Positions 1 through 10,584 of a DNA stretch of 64,000 nt are shown here, one piece after another. Both the position numbers and the translations under genes were made by a program. A model generated the notes under the pieces. The model was not told the origin of the DNA, made no database searches, and saw nothing but the letters and a program-made list of their open reading frames with translations. Location of the stretch: positions 32,341,501-32,405,500 of the forward strand of contig NC_068557.1 in the NCBI RefSeq assembly GCF_022201045.2, in the 5' to 3' direction. Position 1 is the stretch's first letter. Each line of letters begins with the position of its first letter. The DNA is from Citrus sinensis (taxonomy: Eukaryota; Streptophyta; Magnoliopsida; Sapindales; Rutaceae).

Positions 1-1866
1 CCTGCTTGTCCAGCTTCAAACAATACTGTTCTGTCAGCCATTCCATGAGACCACAAAATCGGTGTCTGCAATAGATTTCAGATCTTAACCCATTAAACCA
101 TGAAAAAGCATGGCATCACATAAGTACAACTGAGGATACCGAGTAAAGTCCAGTGAAAAACACATGTCTGCTACTTCAAAATGATAACAAAACTGTTACT
201 GGATAGCATTGGTGTCATTAAAAGAAGCACCTTTTTTGCATCTGATGTAAATTGATCAATCAGAGAAGCATTAAAAGGAACCCATCCACTAAAAATTGCG
301 CCTCCTCCAAGTTTTCTTGGGTATAACAGAACACTGGCCAAAGTTAAGGCACCTACAGAAGATATTCTTCATATAAGAGGCAATCAAAATAGCAAACCAG
401 CAATTCCTTTTTTCTGCATGTGTGAAAGAAAGACCTCCTTGACTAAATCCACAGACGAAAACATTATTAGGATCTATCCCAGCAGCTACTTCCTTGTCTA
501 TCATTGCATGCACATTTCGAACTGCTTTCAGCAAACTAGATTCATCTTTCGGAGAACTCTGATACAAATAAGCAACACAAAACTCAAACAAATTTAATAA
601 TGATTCATCTTGTCACCATCAATACTTTTCAACAAAAATCTAGGAAAAGCACAACGGAAACATTTCAATATTAGAAGACATGGATTATCGAATAAAATAG
701 AGGCTCTTCATATAACTTCCAACAGAAAGAGCTGAAACGACTTACAGCAGTCACAGGAATCTCATGAATGTCAAACCATGAAGGCATCACAGCACCATCT
801 ACAAAAGAGAAGTAAATTAGTAGTTCAAGGCATTGCATGGAGAGAAAAGGCTAAACATCTTTGTCAGGATAACAATATGACTAAACATTAACTTAACATA
901 GTTGAAGTGAAAGGTCTTGAACTTTACACAATGAAGGTCAGTGTAATGCAAATTAGTAATATAAGTACAAAGTATTATTTGTCTTAGGTGTAAGGAGCAA
1001 CAAATGATACTGCAAAGGATACAATAAACAACAACAACAACGTCAAAGGTGATAAAGACACCAGGATAGGCAAAGTAATAGAGTTACAGCTTAACGCTTA
1101 CTATGAAAAGTTGTTGAGTTTGCCAATTGCCACCAACAAATGTAAAAATTTATAGATTAAAAAAAGTATGTGACCTTGGCATAAAAATCACGTGATTGGA
1201 ATTCTATCATGATTAAGACTGAGTAAGATGCTAACCATCAACAGACACAAAATTTGAGAGGTCCATATAGCTCAAATTGTCTACATTAACAACAAAAACT
1301 GCATCATAAAGAAAAGATTGCACACCTCCAAAAACCAAACCTAAAAAACTAGGATAATTGTGCCATTAAGTAATCTGATCTACAAATTCAACATACTAAG
1401 TAATTTTCGGATCAAAAAGCCATAGGTGTTAAACATATTATTTTGCATCAAGGAACGAAAACAACACTTTTACTGCTCTTTCCACTTCACTTATGACTTG
1501 ACCACTTGCAATTTCTCAAATCACCAAAAGAAAAATAACTAAAACAAACCAAAACCCATGTGAAAAAAATCCACAATGGTAGAAATTGAAATATATAAAT
1601 AAGTACTTACAGTTACAAGTAACAGGGTTGTTAGGAGCAGAAGGGAAGGACCATTTGGTGAGTTTAAACTCAGGAGAAGTGAAGAGAGTTTTGATGGGTT
1701 CATTGGCTGGACCGGAGTCACCCAAGCCATGGAGCCACAATATAAAGTTTCGAGCCATGGGATTTTGTTCGTGTGAATACGATGAACTCGGCCAGAAAAA
1801 TAGAATGAATATAATGGTGCCGCTCAAAATCACCGTAAATAGAACGATCGGTTTCGTCAATAACAT
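1..1866 (-). CDS. SOBER1: SOBER1-type acyl-protein thioesterase / carboxylesterase, 3'-truncated by window edge
   Basis: Alpha/beta hydrolase of the acyl-protein thioesterase (phospholipase/carboxylesterase) family. Arabidopsis SOBER1 deacylates proteins and damps effector-triggered cell death. Exons read on the minus strand: 1866-1611, 798-746, 558-435, 352-231, 65-beyond 1. All junctions have GT..AG and keep frame. Visible motifs: ILWLHGLGDSGPANEP (oxyanion region), the nucleophile elbow GFSQGG split by an intron, and SHGMADRTVLFEAGQAG with the catalytic Asp. The catalytic His exon lies off the window. The first Met (1866) adds 36 residues before the canonical start MARNFILW (M37 at 1758), including a roughly 20-residue hydrophobic stretch that looks like a signal anchor. 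Either start is possible. Family assignment is firm; the SOBER1 subgroup rests on remembered similarity and neighbouring genes. Confidence 0.88.
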
Positions 1867-2116
1867 CGATTCATCCCTGCATTTCTGGTCTTGTTTCTTT
1901 TATTCTTACAAGACTCGAGATACGCCCTCTTTATATGAATTCTTGGTCAGATGTTTTCTTGTTCGGTTGTTCCTGCAGGCCCACAGCGGCCCAATTAGTT
2001 CTTCTACAAATTGGACACGATTGGGGCTTCAGTTTCGTCAATAACATTCCCCATTTATTTATTACATTTTCTATTGTTATTATTTTACCTTCATATCAGA
2101 TTTTCAGGGGCGTAAC
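1867..2116. promoter_or_regulatory. Upstream region of the SOBER1-like gene up to the hAT insertion
   Basis: About 240 bp lie between the first start codon of the thioesterase gene and the hAT element, so the element sits in its proximal promoter. I see no clear core promoter motif. The open frames crossing this stretch on the plus strand are shadows of exon 1 and run into the transposon. Confidence 0.3.
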
Positions 2117-2995
2117 TAGGGATGGTAATTGTACCCGTAAACCCACAAATTCGTCCAAACCCACCCGCCAAAATCCACCCGTTGCGGGTAATTTTACCCG
2201 TTACGGGCGGGTTTAGTATTATAAATTAAAACCCGCACATGGATGCGGGTGGGTTTAGTATTAACCTTATATCCGGTGGATACCCGCATGGATATCCACC
2301 AAACCCGTAATATTTTTTTTCAAATATTTTTAATTTAATTTAAATATAAAAATGTATAAAGAAAATAATGTCATTAATCAAATTACCGAATAGACAAAGG
2401 CTCAAAGTTGTGTATGTGTGTATGTGGCTCATCTCTTATTCTAAAGTCATAACCTAAAGAAAACTAAAGGCATTTCCCTTCGAATTAGTATTTAAAAATA
2501 TTAATCTTAATTATTATTATAGGCATTGTGTTGGATGTGTGCTTATGGTGGTGAATGAAATGAATATCTTCTCTTGGATCTTGTTTTAAATGATAATATG
2601 AAATGTAATTATTATTTGTAGATACTAATTTGTGTTTTTTAAATAGATTTGTGTAATTTATACTTAAATTTGAGAATTTGTATTGAATTGATGTGGAAAT
2701 TTTAATTTTTTATTGACATTATTTAAATATAAAATTGAGTATGTTATATGGAATTTGAGGTTATTATTATACATTTATATATTAATATATTGGTGATTTT
2801 AAATACGGAAAGCCGTAAAAAATCCGTCGGATACCATTGCAGGTTTGGTAATTATTAAAACCCGCTGCGGGTGGGTTTTTAAAAAAAAATTAAAACCCGC
2901 TGCAGGTTGCGGGTGGGTTTGGTAATTTAAATTTTGTGCGGATTTGGGTTTGGTAATGGCAAACCCGCTGCGGGTGGTGCCCATTGCCATCCCTA
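2117..2995. mobile_element. Non-autonomous hAT-type DNA transposon (879 bp)
   Basis: The ends are inverted copies starting TAGGGATGG (left, TAGGGATGGTAATTG; right end in reverse complement, TAGGGATGGCAATGG). They are flanked by an 8-bp target duplication, GGCGTAAC at 2109-2116 and GGTGTAAC at 2996-3003, with one mismatch. An 8-bp duplication is the hAT hallmark. Subterminal regions carry many copies of an AACCCGC/GCGGGT motif on both strands, as expected for transposase-binding sites. No transposase frame is visible and the interior is AT-rich, so the copy is non-autonomous and moderately old. Confidence 0.85.
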
Positions 2996-3295
2996 GGTGT
3001 AACTGCTACCTAGGGACATATGCTACACCGGCCTAAATTAAAAATTAAAAATTAAAAATCTAAACATGAAAATTTCTGCTAGACAGTAAGGTTGGGATTA
3101 TTTGTACTCTAAATTTATTCTTAACATTCCATTATTCTACACGTTCATTTAATAAATTTTAAAGAATAATTGTTACTCTTTACGCTCTTTCGAATGTCAA
3201 AATTATCCATAATTAAGATCATTCCATTAACTTAAATTATTTGCTTTCTATTTTTTCCTCAAAATTCTAATTTTTCTATTTTACAATTAATTATA

Positions 3296-3395
3296 GGGTA
3301 AAAACTTATTTAGTCCCTATATTATGATGTTAGTGCCCATTTAGTCCTTATATTTTTTAAAACACCTCAAAACATCCCTAACTTATAGTTCCTAT
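3296..3395. repeat. Solo terminus of the GGGTAAA long-TIR element family
   Basis: This stretch begins GGGTAAAAACTTATTTAGTC, continues with a second TTTAGTCCTTATATTTT block and then an AAAACACCTCAAAACA block. The same order of blocks is found at the ends of the elements at about 13541-14200 and 45285-45943. No inverted partner was found nearby, so it is a fragment or a decayed copy. Confidence 0.5.
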
Positions 3396-4150
3396 AAAGA
3401 AAATTAATGTGATGATGTTAGCTACGGTCTTTTGCAAGGATGCAAATATCTCATTCTATTTGTATGTTAATGTCCTTATTAGTAAATTTAACTAGGGTTA
3501 TTTTACTAATATAAATTTAGGTGAGGCTATTTAAAGTTTTAAACCCATCAATTTCCTTACTACACTCTTTTTTATTAAGAATTTTAGTATCTAAATAATT
3601 TTTGAAAAATTACTTAATTAACATTTTCTTCCCTTTCTATTCTCAATTTCACAAATTAAATTCTTATCAATTCATTAGAATATATTATTTTAGTTACAAA
3701 CAATTAGTATCACTAACTAAGATTAACAAAACCTATCTAAAAATGAGTATCAATAAATTTTTATCAACCATGAAAGTTAATGAATATCAAGAAATTAATT
3801 TTTACCAAACACATAAGTTAATGAATATCAAGAAAAAAAATTTATAAATAAAAAGAATGAAATATAGATTATGGTAAAATAAGAAAGACAAAAAAAAAAA
3901 GAATTAAAAAGAAAGTGAAATTGAGTGTTTAATTTATAGAACGTGAGAGTTGAGAGAATACGTAATGGTAAATTAGAAACAAAAAGAGATTAGTGAATAG
4001 TAATTTTAAAAATTTTAATTTTTAATAATGAAATTATTTTTTAAAATGGGTGTAAAAAAAAATTTGATGAGTTCAAATAATCCCACACTAAATTTTTTTA
4101 TGAAAATTAGGGTGTCCAAAGTATAAATTCGAGTGCAAATAACCCACCCA

Positions 4151-4190
<40 letters not shown>
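4151..4190. repeat. (AAT)n microsatellite
   Basis: About 13 uninterrupted AAT/ATA units, followed by a slightly interrupted copy. Confidence 0.95.
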
Positions 4191-4194
<4 letters not shown>

Positions 4195-5203
4195 TAAAGG
4201 AAAATCTCGAATGTCAAATGGTCCAAAGTTATTTTTTTAATTGAATTTTTTAAAATACCTTGAATAGTACGATAAAACTACAAATTCAGCCCATCATGGA
4301 TGCAAAAAAGCATTATCATCAAATGTACGGCTTCAAACAAACAATTCAGCAAATGAAAATGACCATCACTTAGCCAAATTCCTACACGGGTTCATCTTTA
4401 TTGCAGTCGCAGACTTACACAGGTTCATCTTCATTGCAGTTGCAGCCTCTTGGCTGTGATTATTATCTTTCAGAAACTAACAATGGAAAATCCATTGATT
4501 ATGGCTCCACAGCTGGAGGGCTATCCTTGGCCATTCAAAGGTTCAACTTGTCAGGCTATGCGAAAGAACCCTACCAGAGAAGCTGCCAGATTTTGCAGGA
4601 ATACATGAACTACACTGAGAGTAGCGACAACCCATACAGAATCATCTCAAACTGGCTATCAACAATCAACTATATTTTTACTTTCTCTGTTTATCCTCTA
4701 AATGAAATATTTCGGGACCGACTTCAACACCAAAATTGAATTTAGCAGAATAGAGGAAACTTCATTCATCTGTAATGCAAAGTTGCAAACTACCCAAAAA
4801 AGAAGACTGCAATTTCCCAAAGCATCAATGGCCTAGTAGCAAGAATCTCTACACTAGCAAATAAGTCGTCTCGGGAATGAAAGAAAACATAAGCTTCACA
4901 CTGCATTTCTTGAGCAACTTACAAATAAAAACAACATGATTCAGTAATAATGAACAGAAAAATTCTGTGCCATCTGCCAACTCAATTATATAGTAAATTT
5001 CATGCAAAGGAAAAGAGAACAGTCTTCATATCCTCCTTGATAAAAAAACTTAAAAGCTGAAGTCCATATTGTTCTCTCACACTCCTACAGAAAGGATGAT
5101 TAACATTATACTCCATAGCATGTGACAATAACCCTGGTAGCAACTAGGACTGATATACACACAATCCACCTGCGAAAGTTATCACATGCAGCTGATAGCA
5201 GCT

Positions 5204-5902
5204 TCAACAGGTATCATTGCATTCATCAATGGTCTGCTTCATCGCATCCAACTGTGAAAGAACATATTCCAGTTTCTTGCAACAGATCTCATTCAATATT
5301 CTCGTACTATAATCACACTTCTCAAATGGGCGGTACTCACATGCACTCTTAATCTCATCCCGCAATGTCACTTGGATATCCTAAAGAAAACACCAGAACC
5401 CCAAATTCTTACTTGAAAATTCAATTTCCACAAGCCAAACATAACCCAACAATCTTCATATTTCTTATTCATTAAATTTTATGGAAAACATGAAAATTTC
5501 TCCAGTTTTGAAGCAAAAGTCATTGTCTACTATTTGACAAAACTGACATCAAGCATCTCAAGAATATTAATTTAATTCTGAATTTGTTCAAAAAAGTAAT
5601 CCAAATTTGAAACCAATCTAAATTTAGGGCAGAAAAGGAACGGACCTTAATCAATTGCATGAACTCGCGGCAATGGTTGTTAATGATTTCTTTTCTGGGA
5701 CCCATTGGGTTCGCCAGCTCATCCATCACTCCTCCTGCTAGCTCTAAAACCCTAACCACTCTCTGCACCAAATCGAAGACATTTTTCCATTTAAAAAAAA
5801 AAAGACTAATTTTTAGTTCATATTTTTGTTCCATATTAACACCGTTACCTTTTCGACATTTTGAAGCCGTTGAAGTGAAGTGGTTTGGCTCTGCGAATCC
5901 AT
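5204..5902 (-). CDS. MED11: Mediator complex subunit 11 (head module)
   Basis: Small head-module subunit of Mediator, which bridges transcription factors and RNA polymerase II in the nucleus. Three exons: 5902-5849, 5762-5646, 5380-5204. All are phase 0 with GT..AG borders and give 115 residues, the length I recall for the Arabidopsis protein. Exon 1 reads MDSQSQTTSLQRLQNVEK. Exon 2 carries the family core RVLELAGGVMDELANP and HCREFMQLIK. Exon 3 carries DIQVTLRDEIKSACEYRPFE and a C-terminal helix KLEYVLSQLDAMKQTID. The start is fixed by the match of exon 1. It is transcribed away from the MPC gene, with 2.2 kb of AT-rich spacer between the two starts. The assignment is strong because all three exons match colinearly. 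Confidence 0.93.
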
Positions 5903-8111
5903 GAAACTGCAGTTTGCTTCGAAGATTCACTGTTTAATTTTTCAGCATAACAAACAAAACAATATTGTACAAACTCTACAAAGTAACAAAGAGGTCGTTG
6001 CCTCTTTAAACGACAACGCTTCAGTAACAAACAAAGAAGGAATACTGTTGTAATCATTTTGCTGCCACGGTGCGTACAGGACTCCAATTAAATCCCAGGT
6101 GGCATGAGGTGTTTCGTTGCTGGCTTTTGCGTGGACCAGAGACAGGGCAGCCGATTTTTGATTTTATATTTTACGGAAATTGTTAATCGTGTGACTTAGA
6201 ATTATCCTTTAAAAAAAAAATTCTTTAAATATCCTGTTATTAAAAATATTATAATATTTTAAAATTATATTATTCATACATCTTAAATTTATAATTTACA
6301 TTAACTTTCATTAGGAGGTGATGATATTATTAGGATAATTTAGATATTTAACATACTAGATAAAAAATAAAAGAAAAATTATTAATCGTCTATTTTAAGT
6401 TTACTATGTTTTCAAAAATATTAAAAAAATTTAAATGTTTTTAATTTTTACCTCTAAATTTGTAATTTGTATCAACTATCTATCAAAACATTAACTATAG
6501 TTTATAATTATTGACGTCACAAGGTAATTTAGATATTAATGTTCTAAATACAAAATGAAATAATAGTTTAATTAAAAATAATTTAAAATAACCTAAATCC
6601 TAATTCATAAACATTATCAATCCAATCTTTAAATTTGATTATGAAATTGAAAAAGCTAAATTTTATTTTGTTAGTTATGGTGCAAAGTCGAAAATGTCAT
6701 TGAATTTAATGGTAAAATAGCCATTTTAATTAAATTTTGTTAAATATTCTCACAGTGTTAATATTTTGATGTCCGGTTGATACAAATTATAAACTTAGGA
6801 TAGAAATCAAATAAATTTAAACTTTTATAGTATTTTTATTAACAAGATAAACTTATGCTATATGCTAATATGACTGATAATTTCTTTATTAGTGGGGCTA
6901 TTTACACTTTAAAAATTATTATGAATACTCTATTACTTTGTAGACTTTTCTATTAGTTTTAAAAAATTAATTTCTACTTTACGCACTCTTTAAAATGTCA
7001 AAAAAAATTCTCACTTAAACATTTTAAGTTAATTATTTTTGTTTACTCTACACACTCAAAAAATACTCCAAACATTTTTTTTTTAAGGAAAGTTTAATTA
7101 TTTAGTTAGATAATCAATTATTACGTTACTATTATATAAAAAAAAATCAATTTACTTGCTTTAACCACTGTATATGAATTAATCAATTTAAACAAAAAAT
7201 GGCTCGCTCTGGTGATTTCAAATCTACCAAAGTTAATCACCATATATATCTACTTGTTGGCTATGGCCTGAGCATCAAGTTCAGTTTCAATTAGTTTCAC
7301 CAGAAAAGTTATTATCAACTATCAATACCAGTAGTTGGAAACACCGAACAAAATTTAAAGGAATTGATCAAATAATGATCTGGAGATACGTCAAGTTTCG
7401 ATCTTCATGAGGGTACGTGAACTTTGTCTCTAACCTCTATCATTTTTTCCTTCAATTATTGCCATTTTGTAAATATTTGTTGGAGGTGTTGGGAAGAAGA
7501 AGTATAATGTTTAAAGTTAAAAGAATTTAATATTGATTGAGCGTGTTAAATAGGTGTTCAAAATTATATTTATTCATAATCAATTGTCTTTGATAATAAT
7601 TTATATAATAAGTATTTTTATAATTTTTAATAAAAATATAAATGTTTAAAATAACTTATAGAGAATAAATAGTCTCATCCCTTTTTATGTCCTTTTAAGA
7701 CTAAATTGAATTTCAATAAAAAAAGGTCATTTTATTATAATTTTATTAATTTTTAATAAATTAACTAATTGAATTTCAAGCGACAATTTAGGGGATAAAC
7801 GGTTCATATTATAAATTTAGGGTAAATAAATAAAATAACTTAAAAATATTCTATCATTTTTTATAATAGAATAATTTTTTTTTTTTGGTTTAAACCACCC
7901 GATTTCCGACGACCGCATTGAACCCAACTAATTTAGATTTAGGTGTAATAAGGCTCTTTACCCTTACAAATGGTGTGTTTATAACAGAACAATTTAAGTA
8001 CACGTGACCGATAATTTCCCTATTTTTCACTTTTAGGCCAAAAACTTACACAAACAAACACGTGAAGAGTCGCATTCGCACGCATTGAGAGAGACAGAGA
8101 CAGCTGAATCT
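5903..8111. other. Divergent intergenic region between MED11 and MPC
   Basis: AT-rich spacer holding two divergent promoters. It contains a degenerate inverted-repeat element at about 6370-6890 and an adjacent partial copy at about 6165-6360. From 6.9 to 8.0 kb I see only AT-rich sequence with no supported frame. The stretch just upstream of 8112 (about 8040-8111) is richer in GA and probably the MPC 5' UTR. Confidence 0.4.
6370..6890. mobile_element. MITE-like element with degenerate ~110-bp inverted ends
   Basis: The left arm (about 6374-6500) and the reverse complement of the right arm (about 6765-6885) share an ordered series of blocks: AAATTAT, AAGTTTA, AAATATT/AAATACT, TTTAAAT, AATTTGTATCAAC and CAAAA.ATTAAC. 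The arms are interrupted by small differences. There is no coding capacity. I could not define a target duplication, so the superfamily is open. A half copy in direct orientation lies just upstream (about 6165-6360). Confidence 0.45.
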
Positions 8112-9771
8112 ATGGCAGCGTCAAAGCTTCAAGCTCTGTGGAACCACCCTGCCGGTCCCAAAACCAGTGAGTTGACTCCCCCCCATCTTTTTTGCTACTC
8201 TAACCAAACCGTTGATTTTTTTTTATAATTTTTTTATTTATGTAGTCGTAAAAATATGCTCTTATTATCTCTTTATTTAGTTGTTCAAAGATTGAATATT
8301 CGCATCCATGTTTTGATGCCTACACATTTTATTTTTTTAACAGTTCAAAGTTGTTTCCTTTGAACTTAGTTTAGTGGAAATATTTGAAAAGCAGTTATGG
8401 CTGATTTTGAATTCACAACCTTTTTAAAGATAAATTTTTGAGTGGGTTTTTGTAATAGCCAATCAAATGTTCAAAACCTTTTGATGATACATTGAGATAA
8501 TTGTGAATTGGATCTACATTGTGTGTGCTATGATAGATATACAGAAGGGAAGGGTTAGTTGATATGGACTGATCAGTACAGAAATGGTTTATCATTTTTT
8601 TTGCAAACTATGATCTGTCAGACACTGTCGTAATTAAGGTTATGTTCATGTTATCATTTGTCAATTCTTTGTGTATTGACTGCTTTCATAAGTTAACAAC
8701 AGCTGCATCGTTGCAGTTCACTTTTGGGCTCCTACTTTTAAATGGGGCATCAGCATAGCAAATATTGCTGACTTCTCTAAACCACCAGAAAATCTTTCCT
8801 ATCCCCAGCAAGTAGGTATGTTTATCTTGGACTGCTGTGCCTTTTTCTTGTTCCTTTATGTTTTATATATGGGGACAAGTCGTCTTTGTAACTTCTTTTT
8901 TAGCATTTTCCTGTTCTGCACTGATGACCGATTTGTAGTGTTCTTATACCTCTTGTCACCCTTTGCATTTGTTTCCAGCGGTTACATGCACTGGACTGAT
9001 CTGGTCACGCTACAGCACTGTAATCACTCCGGTATGTTTGATTTGTATGTAAGATCACAATTCACAAGCTCTTGAAGGATGAAAATAACACAGAAACAGA
9101 AACTAAGATTTCACTAATTTCACATTTTAGTTCCCATTTTCCTTTTGCTAGAATCTAGATCCCCTTTGGTAAGAATTTCTTTGTTTCACGATTCTGCTCA
9201 CATGACAATTCTGGGACAGAAGTTTGGGTTCATTTAATCCTTGGTTATCTTTCATTACTAATTGCAGAAAAACTGGAACCTTTTTGCCGTAAACCTTGCA
9301 ATGGCAGGAACAGGGCTCTACCAGCTTTCACGCAAGCTACAGTATGTAAAATTAAGTTTATGCTACCAATGATAGATATTAGGACATTATACTTCCCGTC
9401 TCTTGTTATCAGAAAGAACAAGGCTCTACCAGGGTATTCTTGTTCCGACTGTTTCCCTAATAAGTGCTTGATTTCAGATTAGCTGGCAAACCCAGCCTCC
9501 TTTTCTTTTCTTCCTTTTTTGTAACTTTGAGTGGGCACTAAACATATTATAAAACGGTGGAAGACAATGAGAATCAAATGAAATGAGCTATATATTGACT
9601 TTTGAGTACTAAAAAATTCCCTAGATTTTCTTGCTGTATTCTTTATGCAATGTTCTTTGTTTTGCATGATTGTCCTTGCCACATCATCGTGACCTTGGAA
9701 AAAATAATTTCTTTCTCATTTTCAGGCATGATTATTTTTCTGAGGCACAAGCAGTTGTTGCACAAGAATGA
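8112..9771 (+). CDS. MPC2: Mitochondrial pyruvate carrier, MPC2-type subunit
   Basis: Subunit of the inner-membrane carrier that imports pyruvate into the mitochondrial matrix. Five exons: 8112-8166, 8717-8815, 8979-9031, 9268-9341, 9726-9771. The frame is continuous across all junctions and gives 108 residues, the usual MPC size. The N-terminus LWNHPAGPKTIHFWAPTFKW is the MPC2-class signature (compare LWNHPAGP in animal MPC2). It is followed by GISIANIADFSKPPE, the WSRYS motif in exon 3, and PKNWNLFAVN at the exon 3/4 junction. Two or three short membrane helices are expected. No cleavable presequence is needed in this family. The gene converges on the BCL7-like gene, with 813 bp between stop codons. 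Arabidopsis has the same neighbour pair, from memory. Confidence 0.94.
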
Positions 9772-10584
9772 TGACGAAAACTTTCTTAATTCCTTGTACT
9801 CTATGGTGATTGAACCACCGGTGACTTTACCCTACTCTCCATTGCATTGCCGCTTCCCTTGCAATTGATTCAATTTCAAAGCACAACATTGTTGCTTGCC
9901 TTCCTTAAGGCTTCAAGTTGCGTTGTTAAGGTTTTTTAACCCTCAACCCAATGCTGATTGTTGTTGTGACTTGTAAAGCTATGTGAAAATATTAGGCAAC
10001 AATTCTGGTCCAACAAAATGGCGATACCTTGCAACTTCATTTTCTTTTTTATCCATTAATAATGCTCAACCATTGCACTTGGTGGGTGTTCCAGCATGTT
10101 CGTGCTAACTACCGTTTAATTCATAAAAATACGCAGGATTTGTGTCTTAAGTGTTTGTTCAGAAAGGTTGATTTAATCAGTCAAGTAAAGCTGTTTGTAT
10201 AGAAAGAAATAAGAATATCGTCCAATGATTCTGCAATAACAAACTACATTTGGTTTAAGGAATGTATCAAATTGTATGTTCCGCAATAAGTCAAATGATG
10301 TCCCAAGATTACATAGAAAAGAGGAAAAAAAGAGAAAGAGGAGGGGGGAAGGGAAACCAATGGTGCAATAAAAAATAGATTGTTACTACACACAATCAAT
10401 AAAATTTGCAATCAGCTCCACATGGGAGCATCAAATAAATGACAGGGAATACAAACACAACTCATTCCAACTACCTTCTCCTAAGATACCCGCAGTAAAA
10501 TTTGATCTCTTTATCAGACAAACCAGAGGGGCCTTCTCTTCTTCCTTTCTCTGCAATTTAATTCTTTCTGGCCAACTTCCCATC
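9772..10584. other. Convergent 3' intergenic region (MPC / BCL7-like)
   Basis: The region between two stop codons facing each other presumably holds both 3' UTRs. Open frames here are short and unsupported. A purine-rich GA tract lies around 10320-10355. Confidence 0.5.

Larger units (their letters stand above)
3004..5203. other. Intergenic region 3' of MED11
   Basis: AT-rich, with no supported gene. It holds a single terminus of the long-TIR family (3296-3395), an (AAT)n microsatellite (4151-4190) and, from about 4.3 to 5.2 kb, less AT-rich sequence that is probably MED11 3' UTR. A 112-codon open frame on the plus strand at 4401-4739 begins at TTG and matches nothing I recognise. Confidence 0.4.

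Noticed and set aside
4401-4739. 112-codon plus-strand open frame
   Set aside because: It begins at TTG, has no recognisable domain, and lies in the probable MED11 3' region.
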